From NCBI RefSeq assembly GCF_000526715.1, contig NZ_JAGP01000001.1:2170001-2234000 (forward strand): a stretch of 64,000 bases of DNA, given 5' to 3'. The notes under the pieces were generated by a model that was given only the letters and a program-made list of their open reading frames with translations, had not been told where the DNA came from and searched no databases. Each line of letters opens with the position of its first letter. The first letter of the stretch is position 1. The position numbers were made by a program, and so were the translations under genes. Source of the DNA: Hydrogenovibrio kuenenii DSM 12350. GTDB lineage: Bacteria; Pseudomonadota; Gammaproteobacteria; Thiomicrospirales; Thiomicrospiraceae. This document shows, in pieces, positions 37,655 to 45,441 of the stretch.

Positions 37655-38182
37655 ATGACTAAGGGTTTTGTAAAGTTGCGCCTAGGAATATTCAAACTAT
37701 TTGCCGGACTGCTATCGCTATTAGCCATAGTGTTGCTATCGGCTTGCCAACTTTCCCCTTTAAGCGACTCTGAAGCCCATTCAGAAGCTTCACCTGTGTC
37801 TAATCAATCTGAAAATTCTGCCAAGGGTTTGGAAAAAACACTCTCTTCTCACTTGTGGCAATTAACCGCATTTTTTGGGCAAAATATTCAAACCACAGGC
37901 AATACGAATTTACGTTTTTCACCTCAAAACAAAAGTGTTTCTGGTTCTGCGGGTTGCAATCGTTATTTCGGCAGCTATACTCTACAGCAAAACAATTTAA
38001 CCTTTTCTCAACTCGGTTCAACTAAGATGATGTGTATGGACATGACTGAAGAAGATGCCTTTTTCAAGCGTATCGGGCAGGTCAATCACTTTCAACTAAA
38101 AGATCACATCTTAACGTTGTTCGATAGAGCAATGCCTTTAATGCAATTTACCGCTCAGGCATTGCCTCAAAAACACCAATAA
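37655..38182 (+). CDS. META-domain lipoprotein (HslJ-like)
   Basis: 175 residues. Lipobox LLSAC near residue 31 after a hydrophobic core, then a linker and a META domain (about 65-165) with WQLTAFFGQNIQ, GSAGCNRYFGSYTL and the typical TKMMCMDMTEEDAFFKRI. META proteins such as HslJ lie in the outer membrane or periplasm and are linked to heat or novobiocin tolerance; the exact function is unknown. It is followed 12 bases later by another envelope lipoprotein gene. An in-frame later start is possible. Confidence 0.88.
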   Translation: MTKGFVKLRLGIFKLFAGLLSLLAIVLLSACQLSPLSDSEAHSEASPVSNQSENSAKGLEKTLSSHLWQLTAFFGQNIQTTGNTNLRFSPQNKSVSGSAGCNRYFGSYTLQQNNLTFSQLGSTKMMCMDMTEEDAFFKRIGQVNHFQLKDHILTLFDRAMPLMQFTAQALPQKHQ

Positions 38183-38194
38183 AGGAACATTCAC

Positions 38195-38935
38195 ATGTTC
38201 ACTGTAGCGAAATTGATATCGCTAGCATCAAACAAAACCCGCCTGATCTCACTGGCGGGATTGGCTTTTATCAGCCTCACATTAGTTGGTTGCCAGTCTG
38301 ATCCTGCCAAACCTTCTGATGACACAAAAACCAAGACTTCGCAAATTTCGGGGTTAGACCCAAATAACGTTGTTATTCAAGGCGTAGTGACCTATTCGGA
38401 AAACTTGTTTTTACTCGGCAATCAAACAATCGTCGTCAAGCTGGAAGACGTTAGTCGACAAGATGCACCTGCAAAACTAATTGCTGAAGATAAACATCAA
38501 ATCAAAGGTCAAATCCCAATCACTTTCGCGGTTCATTACGACAAACGAAAATTAAAGGTTGGTCATAGATATAATCTTCGTGCGCAAATATTGGATACCG
38601 AAACGGGTGCCATCAACTGGCTCTCAACGCAAAGCTATCCTTATGTACCGGGCATCACGCAAAACATCAATATCAAAGTACGTTCTTACAACTCACAAGT
38701 GCGTAAGGCTTCTCAGTTCCAAACCTTCACCTGCGGTAAAGACAAACTGACCGTATTGCTGATAGGCACAAAAATTCAACTCAGCTTTCAAAATAGAAAA
38801 TGGATTTTGGAACAGGTTCCCTCCACCAACGGTACAAAATACCAAGCTGGAAGCATTACTTTTTGGATGAATGGCAGTAACGCGGTTTATATGGAAACTG
38901 GAAAACCCGCCAAACGCTGCGCCTTACAACCCTAG
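38195..38935 (+). CDS. Lipoprotein with YbaY domain and MliC-like C-terminus
   Basis: 246 residues. Lipobox (SLTLVGC, Cys about 33). Residues about 55-150 match the YbaY/YscW lipoprotein pattern (VVIQGVVTYSENLFLLGNQT, IPITFAVHYDKRKLKVGHRY). The C-terminal part (about 170-245) resembles the MliC lysozyme-inhibitor fold: FTCGKDKLTVLL, TKYQAGSITFWMNGSNAVYM and a final Cys in KRCALQP. The combination suggests an envelope protein countering lysozyme or aiding assembly. It follows the META lipoprotein by 12 bases with a good AAAGGAAC site. Confidence 0.8.
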   Translation: MFTVAKLISLASNKTRLISLAGLAFISLTLVGCQSDPAKPSDDTKTKTSQISGLDPNNVVIQGVVTYSENLFLLGNQTIVVKLEDVSRQDAPAKLIAEDKHQIKGQIPITFAVHYDKRKLKVGHRYNLRAQILDTETGAINWLSTQSYPYVPGITQNINIKVRSYNSQVRKASQFQTFTCGKDKLTVLLIGTKIQLSFQNRKWILEQVPSTNGTKYQAGSITFWMNGSNAVYMETGKPAKRCALQP

Positions 38936-39036
38936 CACCAACAACTTTCATAAAACACACACATTTTCGTCATCTCTGTGTCACCTTTTACCGTCAGAAT
39001 TCGTCAGATGAGTAAAAAGAGAACTGACACGACGAC

Positions 39037-40764
39037 ATGATTGATATTCGCAAAACGATTCTGGAAAAATCCCCAAATTTTGAGAAAAAACTGGGTGGCA
39101 AACAGTTAATACGCTTCCTGGAAAAAATCACACACCAAGATGAAATCAATCAGTTCATTCTAGAAAACCAGCACTTAAAAGGGTTCGCCTTTTTAGACAA
39201 ATCGCTGGCACACTTTAATTTCAGTTACCAAACTGACAACCGTTCTTTCAACCACATCCCCGCTGAAGGGCGCGTGATTATTATCTCCAATCATCCTATT
39301 GGTTCTTTGGATGGCTTGGCACTGTTGAAATTTATTCGCTCCGTCAGACCAGATGTGCGTATTGTCGCTAACGAGTTACTGAACAAGGTAACGCCTTTCC
39401 GCTCTTTATTCCTAAGTGTGGATAATATGTCGGAAAAAGCCAGCCATAAAACCCAGTTCAAAGCCATGCTACAAGCTTTAGAAAATGATGAAGCTTTGAT
39501 TATTTTTCCGGCTGGTGAAGTCTCTCGTATTCGCCCAAATGGTGTACGTGATGGCAAGTGGAAATCAGGCTTCCTGAAATTAGCAGAAAAAACCAATGCG
39601 CCAATTTTACCTATCTATACCGATGCTCGAAACTCTGCCCTTTTTTATGGTCTATCGACCATTTACAAACCGCTTGGCACGCTGATGTTGGTCAAGGAAA
39701 TGTTTAACAAAAGTGATCAAACTATACATTTTCATGTTGGTGGTATGATTCCTTGGAAATCGATCAAAAACAGTCGTTTTAATTTCAAACAAGCTGCGCA
39801 ACTGCTTCGTAAACACCTTTACCGTCTAGACAATCCGAAAAAAGCGGCAAAGAAGCTTCCATTTGAAATTGAAGAAACCATTGCGCATCCGGTAGATCGC
39901 AAAAACCTAAAAAAAGCGCTGAAGGATGGCGAACTACTTGGTAAAACTTCAGATGGCAAAATCATTTACCTGTTTGATTATGATGCTGACTCCCCTGTTA
40001 TTAGAGAAATTGGACGCTTACGTGAACTGACTTTCCGTACCGTGGAAGAAGGCACAGGTCATGCGCTGGATCTGGATCAATACGATGCCGACTACAAACA
40101 TCTTGTGCTGTGGGATGACGAAGACTGGGAAATAGTTGGTGCCTATCGCATGGGTGAGGCGGGGAATATTTTAGCCAATAAAGGCAAACAAGGCCTTTAC
40201 ACCACAACGCTTTTTGACCTAAATAGTGAGTTTGACGACATTCTGCCACAAGCCTTGGAGATGGGTCGTAGTTTTGTCCAACCACGTTATTGGGGTAAGC
40301 GCAGTTTGGATTATCTTTGGTACGGCATAGGGGCCTATGTAAACCACAACCCGCATATTAAATATATGTTCGGGCCAGTGAGTCTCTCCGATGCATATTC
40401 ACAAGAAGCAAAAGAAATCATCGTCGCCTTCTACCAAGCACAATTTGGCTCTAAACAAGATTTTGCGACTGGAAAACGTCCGTTTGAAATTTCCGATACA
40501 GTCAAAACCGTCGCAGAAACTGAGTTTACCGGCGACTATAAAGAATCCTACAAAAAGCTTAATGCCATTCTTGACGAGTATGGCATTAAGGTTCCTACCT
40601 TGTTTAAGCAATACGCTGAACTTTGCGAGCCAGGTGGCTGTCGCTTTATCGATTTTAGCGTTGACCCAGACTTCAATAACTGTATCGACAGTCTGATTTT
40701 GGTGGAACTGGATAAAATCAAACCCAAAAAACGCGAACGCTATCTATCATCACCTATCCGATAG
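39037..40764 (+). CDS. OlsF-like bifunctional acyltransferase (PlsC + GNAT-type)
   Basis: 575 residues. The N-terminal half is an acyltransferase of the PlsC class, with VIIISNHPIGSLDGLALL near 85-102 and IIFPAGEVSRIRPNG near 153-167. The C-terminal half (about 310-500) is an OlsB-like N-acyltransferase (IGRLRELTFRTVEEGTG; WEIVGAYRMGE; LEMGRSFVQPRYWGKRSLDY). This order matches OlsF, which makes ornithine lipids in one polypeptide, acylating ornithine and then lyso-ornithine lipid. The lipid product here is inferred. The ATG follows a long spacer with little ribosome-site signal. Confidence 0.85.
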   Translation: MIDIRKTILEKSPNFEKKLGGKQLIRFLEKITHQDEINQFILENQHLKGFAFLDKSLAHFNFSYQTDNRSFNHIPAEGRVIIISNHPIGSLDGLALLKFIRSVRPDVRIVANELLNKVTPFRSLFLSVDNMSEKASHKTQFKAMLQALENDEALIIFPAGEVSRIRPNGVRDGKWKSGFLKLAEKTNAPILPIYTDARNSALFYGLSTIYKPLGTLMLVKEMFNKSDQTIHFHVGGMIPWKSIKNSRFNFKQAAQLLRKHLYRLDNPKKAAKKLPFEIEETIAHPVDRKNLKKALKDGELLGKTSDGKIIYLFDYDADSPVIREIGRLRELTFRTVEEGTGHALDLDQYDADYKHLVLWDDEDWEIVGAYRMGEAGNILANKGKQGLYTTTLFDLNSEFDDILPQALEMGRSFVQPRYWGKRSLDYLWYGIGAYVNHNPHIKYMFGPVSLSDAYSQEAKEIIVAFYQAQFGSKQDFATGKRPFEISDTVKTVAETEFTGDYKESYKKLNAILDEYGIKVPTLFKQYAELCEPGGCRFIDFSVDPDFNNCIDSLILVELDKIKPKKRERYLSSPIR

Positions 40765-40820
40765 GATTGCTCAATAATGAAAGTACAATAAAACCTAACC
40801 AATTGAACCATTGATTATTA

Positions 40821-40879
40821 GACAATTTTACTAACTGTTTGTACAATCGTACTTAATAATAATATAAGTTGAAGTCAAC
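40821..40879 (+). promoter_or_regulatory. Conserved upstream region of PilZ cassette 1
   Basis: Shared with the region before cassette 2: ATTTTACTAACTGTTTGTAC against ATTTTGCTAACAGTTTGTAC, then an AT-rich stretch running to ATGGG. It includes the palindrome TTGTACAA (40839-40846). Probably promoter plus regulator site, duplicated with the genes. Confidence 0.55.
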
Positions 40880-41821
40880 ATGGGTTTTTGGTTCGAAAAT
40901 GGCGATTCTAGGCGTTTCCAACGCGTTGAAATGCCTATAAAAACATACATTTTCCCTACCCAGCCTATTCGTGATAGGGATATTTTTGCTCTTGGCATTA
41001 ATTACTTCCCCCCATCTGTCGTAAAAAAAATACAAAAAACCAAAGTTGATCTTTGGCATTGGGTTACACACATCCAAGAACAACGTGAAATTCTGGAGCC
41101 TGTTTTTCTAGAAGTAATCGATTTAGTCGATAGTTTTGGTGAAATCGTTAAGCAGATTAGTGTCGGTAAAAACGAACTAAAGAACCCACAACACCGAGAA
41201 AAATTACTCCATCTTCAAAAGGGCTTTCTTGGCATTAGAACGCTAAAAGACCCTGCACCGAAAACCTTTCAATACTTTGGGTTAATGGATCAAAAATTTT
41301 CGGTCTATACCGAAAATCTAATTCAAAGCATGGCAAAGTCTACACCGATAAAATTTGAAATAAACAGTGACTTTCAAACCGAATTTGAAATAGATAAAAT
41401 TATTGCCACCTTTGAAGACCCTAAGTTTGAACACATTCCTTTAGCTCGAGCTCTCTATTATTTAGCAACCTATATAGATCTTCACCTAAACGCTTACTAT
41501 CAGCTACTAAAGGACTTAAAGCCTTCGAAAACACCTAAATCGTGGGATACTTACCGAGTCAACATCAGTGCTTGTGGTGCGGCAATCTATGCGCCAAAGC
41601 GTTATGCGTTAAATAGCAAAGTAGAAGTCATCTTTTACTTTACCGAAACAGGTGAAATGCTTAAGCTTAAAGCTTCTGTTGTTCACACTTTTACACAACC
41701 CAAAGAACAAACAGAAAGCAACGCTCTGGATTTTGATTTCCCTACAGGCATGGATCAAGCTATGATCCAACGGCAAATAGAGCTCTACCAGATTATTCGC
41801 TGTATGGATTTCGACTTATAG
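40880..41821 (+). CDS. PilZ-type protein split by a large helical insert, cassette 1
   Basis: 313 residues, no signal or membrane segment. The N-terminal DSRRFQRVEMPIKTYI fits the PilZ RxxxR arm; about 210 residues later DTYRVNISACGAAIYAPKRY supplies the N/DxSxxG box, followed by beta strands (SKVEVIFYF; LKLKASVVHTF). The two halves of the cyclic-di-GMP site are thus separated by a mostly helical insert (about 25-225; WHWVTHIQEQREILEPVFLE). It is a paralogue of 42486-43433. A 137-residue-class partner gene follows within 13 bases. Cyclic-di-GMP binding is inferred from motifs; the output is unknown. Confidence 0.78.
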   Translation: MGFWFENGDSRRFQRVEMPIKTYIFPTQPIRDRDIFALGINYFPPSVVKKIQKTKVDLWHWVTHIQEQREILEPVFLEVIDLVDSFGEIVKQISVGKNELKNPQHREKLLHLQKGFLGIRTLKDPAPKTFQYFGLMDQKFSVYTENLIQSMAKSTPIKFEINSDFQTEFEIDKIIATFEDPKFEHIPLARALYYLATYIDLHLNAYYQLLKDLKPSKTPKSWDTYRVNISACGAAIYAPKRYALNSKVEVIFYFTETGEMLKLKASVVHTFTQPKEQTESNALDFDFPTGMDQAMIQRQIELYQIIRCMDFDL

Positions 41822-41834
41822 GAAAAGGTTGTTC

Positions 41835-42242
41835 ATGGTTTCAAGAAGCTTTACACAAAAAACAATCGAACCTTTCTACATGAATAGCTTGCCCTTTCAT
41901 GCTCGCAAGGTTGGCACGTTATTTTTCAGAGAATACCGCTTAGATGAATTGGTAAATATGTTAATTTCGTGTGTCGACAGAGATTTGGAAGAACGTTTCA
42001 AGCTTGCGCCAGATGTATGGAAATTAACGCTCCGATACCTCATTCTCACAAAGCTGACATCTTTCACTCTTCAGTCTCAGCTGACACCCGAGCATTTGAC
42101 CCGCTTATATAAAATTGCAGCTTTAGCACTTGAAAAGCCTCAAGCCAGCTTAAAAGATTTAATCAAAGAAACTGAAGGGGAAGCTCAAATACTCTCTAAG
42201 TGGCTACAACAGATTCAAACAGCACTCTCTAAAAAAACCTAG
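41835..42242 (+). CDS. Helical protein partner of PilZ cassette 1, unknown family
   Basis: 135 residues from the ATG at 41835, which has GGAAAAGG 6 bases upstream (a TTG at 41829 would abut it). Mostly helical, no signal peptide or membrane segment. Shared with its paralogue at 43440: T-IE-x-x-YMN-LP; ARK; FR-x-LDELV; ISLILTKLSTF-like LRYLILTKLTSFT; HLTRLYKIAALA; WLQQIQTAL. I do not recognise the family. The conserved pairing with the PilZ gene suggests a physical partner. Confidence 0.75.
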   Translation: MVSRSFTQKTIEPFYMNSLPFHARKVGTLFFREYRLDELVNMLISCVDRDLEERFKLAPDVWKLTLRYLILTKLTSFTLQSQLTPEHLTRLYKIAALALEKPQASLKDLIKETEGEAQILSKWLQQIQTALSKKT

Positions 42243-42430
42243 TTGATTAAAAATCCTGTCGCACAAACCAAACACCCCCCTGCAATAAACCTAGATTTAT
42301 AGCTCTTATCTTTTTCGCGTCGACCGCAAATCACTGATATAACTTGATAACATCAAAACTAAACAGCCACTTGCTTCTAAATGACAAATCACATAAAAAA
42401 TAATCCTCCCCAAAACAACAAGAACATAGA

Positions 42431-42485
42431 CTATTTTGCTAACAGTTTGTACAATTTTACGAAACGATAATAATAGTGAGACAAC
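42431..42485 (+). promoter_or_regulatory. Conserved upstream region of PilZ cassette 2
   Basis: Counterpart of 40821-40879, with the same CTAAC-x-GTTTGTACAAT block and palindrome TTGTACAA at 42447-42454. The 240-base gap before it holds no gene that I can see. Confidence 0.55.
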
Positions 42486-43433
42486 ATGGGTTTTTGGTTT
42501 GAAAAAGGTGAGTCAAGGCGCTTCCCGAGAGTTGAAATGCCTGTACAGGTTCACATCATGCCAAGCGATCCTATACGGAATGACGAAATCTATGCTCTAG
42601 GCATAAACTACTTCCCGCCGTCAGTAGAAAAAAAGATTCAAAAAACCAAGCTCGATATTTGGCACTCAGTCAAACACATTCAAGAACAAAAAGACATCCT
42701 AGAGCCAGTATTCATGGAAGCCGTAGATTTAATTGACACTTTCGGGGAAGTCATTAAAAATGCATGCCGTGGAAAAAATCCAGCTCGCAGTAAACCCAAA
42801 GATACTATAACTTTTCAAAAACTCTTAAACGGGTTTCAAAAATCTTCTTCCCTTGAAGAGGCTGCTCCAAGAACTTTTCAACACTTTGATCAGATGAACC
42901 AAAAGTTTCTCGTCTATTCAAAAAACCTTGTTTTCAGTCTTCAAAAATCTTCCGCTACAAAATTTGTATCGACCATGAATTTTCAGACTGAGTTTGATAT
43001 TGATAAAACAATTGCTAACTTTGAAAAACCAAAATTCAAACAGGTACCCCTAGCACAAGCACTGTTTCATTTATCGCAATATCTAAATTTTCACTTGGAA
43101 GCCTACACAGAATACCTAAAAGACTTACAAATACCGAGAACAGCAAAGAAAATAGCTCCCAGACTCATGAGTATTAGCGCATGTGGCCTTGCTATAAAAG
43201 CCAATAAGCGTTATCCAATGAGTAGCAAAGTAGACCTACTTTTTTATTTTCCTGAAACAGACGAAACACTCAAACTGTCAGCGACAGTCGTTCGCAGTGT
43301 AACTTTGCCAAGCGACGATACAGAGTGCAATGCACTGGATTATTATTTTCCGACCAGCAGAGACCTCAACATCATTCAGCGTCAAGTCGAGCTTCTCCAA
43401 ATTAACCGTTGTCTTGAAACCTCGGTCAGGTAA
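42486..43433 (+). CDS. PilZ-type protein split by a large helical insert, cassette 2
   Basis: 315 residues, paralogous to 40880-41821 over the full length (MGFWFEKGESRRFPRVEMPV; YALGINYFPPSVEKKIQKTK; FQTEFDIDKTIANFE; LMSISACGLAIKANKRYPMS; SKVDLLFYFPETDE). The PilZ arms SRRFPR and ISACG are kept. The N- and C-terminal parts are more alike between copies than the middle of the insert (about 90-130), suggesting the insert is under looser constraint or is the specificity region. Followed after 6 bases by the second partner gene. Confidence 0.78.
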   Translation: MGFWFEKGESRRFPRVEMPVQVHIMPSDPIRNDEIYALGINYFPPSVEKKIQKTKLDIWHSVKHIQEQKDILEPVFMEAVDLIDTFGEVIKNACRGKNPARSKPKDTITFQKLLNGFQKSSSLEEAAPRTFQHFDQMNQKFLVYSKNLVFSLQKSSATKFVSTMNFQTEFDIDKTIANFEKPKFKQVPLAQALFHLSQYLNFHLEAYTEYLKDLQIPRTAKKIAPRLMSISACGLAIKANKRYPMSSKVDLLFYFPETDETLKLSATVVRSVTLPSDDTECNALDYYFPTSRDLNIIQRQVELLQINRCLETSVR

Positions 43434-43439
43434 CTGCTT

Positions 43440-43853
43440 ATGTTTGCAAGAATATTTACTCTAAGAACAATAGAACTCGGCTATATGAATGAACTTCCTC
43501 TTTCAGCGAGAAAGGCTGCCATAGTAATTTTTCGAGACTTCCTACTCGATGAACTGGTTGCAATGCGTGAAAAAGGAATCGACAAAGGTCTTGAACAAAA
43601 ATTTAAGATTCCACAAGATATTTGGCAATTAACTTTAGATTATGTCATTTTGACAAAATTAAGTACTTTCAGTATTCATCCATACTTACAACACGCACAC
43701 TTAGTTCGTTTACATCAAATTGCTGCCTTAGCATTTGGTGAAGAAAATGCAAACATCACTACCCTTATTGGAATGGCAGAAGAAAACGATGCAACTATCA
43801 TGGTGGATTGGCTAAAACAACTTCAAGTCGCTTTAACTAAAAAGAAAGCCTAG
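43440..43853 (+). CDS. Helical protein partner of PilZ cassette 2, unknown family
   Basis: 137 residues, paralogue of 41835-42242 (RTIELGYMNELPLSARKAAI; LDYVILTKLSTFS; HLVRLHQIAALAFGE; VDWLKQLQVALTKKK). Soluble, helical, no recognisable domain. The upstream PilZ stop is 6 bases before its ATG, so translation is probably coupled. It closes the duplicated block. Confidence 0.75.
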   Translation: MFARIFTLRTIELGYMNELPLSARKAAIVIFRDFLLDELVAMREKGIDKGLEQKFKIPQDIWQLTLDYVILTKLSTFSIHPYLQHAHLVRLHQIAALAFGEENANITTLIGMAEENDATIMVDWLKQLQVALTKKKA

Positions 43854-43935
43854 CCCACCTAATATTCAAGGTTTGGAGAACTGTTTTGGTTTTGCTAACA
43901 GATGCTGCAGTCGTACTGCGTTTGACACACTTTAA

Positions 43936-43955
43936 ACCCCAGCCTGGCAGATTTT
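43936..43955 (-). repeat. Dispersed 20-bp motif, copy 8 (exact)
   Basis: Exact match in the 226-base gap between the PilZ cassettes and the oxygenase gene, 82 bases past the stop of the second partner gene. Nothing else recognisable lies in that gap. Confidence 0.85.
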
Positions 43956-44079
43956 GCACTTTTTGATTGCTTTCCCAAGGTAAGAGGCAGATAATTCGCT
44001 TCAAGTCAGTCCGCGTTTTTCTGGCGGATTTTTCCAAACACCTTATTCGTGCAACGCGTTTTTTTAGAAGGTTTTCCCA

Positions 44080-44784
44080 ATGCAATCCCCTGCCAACGAT
44101 TCTGATGCCACGGTGCTATTTGACCCTACCTACACCGAAAGTGACGTCTCCTTTAACCAATTACTAGATAGCCTGGTTGAAAAAGGATGGTATGTCTGGC
44201 CCAATGCGATTGAAACCGAAGTTTGCCAAGCACTATTAGAAGAAGCACAAGAACATCAGCAAGAAGGAAAGCTACAACGTGCCGGTATCGGTCGGGGTGA
44301 CGAACATCAACTCAATAATGATATTCGCCGCGATAAAATTAAATGGTTAGATGGCAAAACGCCAACACAACAAGCCTATTTGGCAAAAATGGCTGACCTA
44401 CAATTTAGACTGAATCGAGAATTGTTTCTAGGGCTCTTTGAGTACGAGTGCCACTATGCGCTTTATCAGCCCGGCGATTTCTACAAAAAACACTATGATA
44501 GCTTTCGTGACCAAGCCAACCGTATCGTCACAACTGTACTTTATCTAAACCCAGAATGGTCACCGGGAAAAGGCGGCGAACTGGTTATTTATGCAAATGA
44601 AGAAGATACCAAACCTATACTGGTTTCACCCTATTTCGGTACGCTGGCGGTGTTTATGAGCGAAGAGATTTTGCATGAAGTATTACCGACACAACAATCA
44701 CGCTTTAGCATTAGCGGCTGGTTCCGCCTAAACAACATGCAAGGCAGCCAAGTTGATCCACCTAGCCAACTTTTAACCTACTAA
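44080..44784 (+). CDS. 2-oxoglutarate/Fe(II) oxygenase, prolyl-4-hydroxylase-like
   Basis: 234 residues with the double-stranded beta-helix iron site: HYD in GDFYKKHYDSFRD near 143-150, the distal His in SEEILHEVLPTQQSRFSISG near 205, and the 2-oxoglutarate Arg in the same segment. This is the bacterial prolyl-hydroxylase type, of which one member (Pseudomonas) modifies elongation factor Tu; the substrate here is unknown. It uses oxygen and iron. Single gene, convergent with the envelope operon ending at 44801. Confidence 0.92.
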   Translation: MQSPANDSDATVLFDPTYTESDVSFNQLLDSLVEKGWYVWPNAIETEVCQALLEEAQEHQQEGKLQRAGIGRGDEHQLNNDIRRDKIKWLDGKTPTQQAYLAKMADLQFRLNRELFLGLFEYECHYALYQPGDFYKKHYDSFRDQANRIVTTVLYLNPEWSPGKGGELVIYANEEDTKPILVSPYFGTLAVFMSEEILHEVLPTQQSRFSISGWFRLNNMQGSQVDPPSQLLTY

Positions 44785-44800
44785 ATTCTTTTCCAGGCTG

Positions 44801-44890
44801 TTATCGGTTTCTAGTGAAGTACATAATCAAGGCAATCACAAAGAAAAACACGATTGCCAATATTAAAGAAAAGTCCCAATGCATACCCAT
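44801..44890 (-). CDS. 29-residue membrane peptide
   Basis: Read on the minus strand: MGMHWDFSLILAIVFFFV continues to a second hydrophobic part and the basic end TRNR. One membrane-spanning segment with positive C-terminus. It is the last gene of the leftward envelope operon, 25 bases after the stop of the thioredoxin-like gene. The G-rich end of motif copy 9 (CTGGGGTGTG) lies 7 bases upstream and could serve as the ribosome site. A second ATG 6 bases in is also possible. It is short, so chance cannot be excluded, but composition and position support a real gene. Confidence 0.5.
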   Translation of the reverse strand: MGMHWDFSLILAIVFFFVIALIMYFTRNR

Positions 44891-44896
44891 TCGCAC

Positions 44897-44916
44897 ACCC
44901 CAGCCTGGTAGATTTT
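44897..44916 (-). repeat. Dispersed 20-bp motif, copy 9
   Basis: One mismatch (CTGGTAG for CTGGCAG). It overlaps the last base of the stop codon of the thioredoxin-like gene and lies just before the 29-residue ORF. Confidence 0.8.
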
Positions 44917-45428
44917 TAGTTTACGTCTTTAAAACGTTTTTTATTACCCAGTTCTTTTAACGCTTGATTGATACGTTGCTTCAGGTAATAAGGCACATAA
45001 TCATAAGCGCCTGAGTTTGTCATGCGTTTGCTGATTTCATTGCCATCAGCGTCAACAAAAACAATACTGGGAATCGAAGTGATATTGTAGAAGTCTTGGA
45101 AAAACTTTGGTTTAACGGCTTCACCATAAAAGTCTTTGATTTTCTCATCAGCATCCACCGTGACCTGAACCATGTGGACATAACCATCTAAAATACCGTT
45201 TTCAATCATCGGCAAGATCGCTCGATCTTTCAGTTTTTTACTGCCGTTTATCTTCGTCATATTGAAGTAGATGGCAATCGGTAAGTGGTCTTTTTTCGCT
45301 TGCTTTGACAGAGCGGAAAAATCCGTTGCTTCTTTTAACTGCCAATCATCTGCATAGGCGCTATTCAACAGCCCTGAAAACGAGACAAACAATAGGGACA
45401 ACAAGAACAATTTGGGGGCGTTCAACAT
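44916..45428 (-). CDS. Periplasmic thioredoxin-fold protein without cysteines
   Basis: 170 residues. Signal peptide about 1-26 (NSAYA). The mature part follows a thioredoxin_7/SoxW-like pattern: LPIAIYFNMTKINGSKKLKD where CxxC would be, then MVQVTVDAD and the cis-Pro segment NITSIPSIVFVDADGNEI. No cysteine occurs anywhere in the protein, so it cannot do dithiol chemistry; a chaperone or binding role is inferred. It lies 13 bases after the phospholipase D gene in the operon headed by a TlpA fusion protein. Confidence 0.85.
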   Translation of the reverse strand: MLNAPKLFLLSLLFVSFSGLLNSAYADDWQLKEATDFSALSKQAKKDHLPIAIYFNMTKINGSKKLKDRAILPMIENGILDGYVHMVQVTVDADEKIKDFYGEAVKPKFFQDFYNITSIPSIVFVDADGNEISKRMTNSGAYDYVPYYLKQRINQALKELGNKKRFKDVN

Positions 45429-45441
45429 CGTCTTTTCTCCT

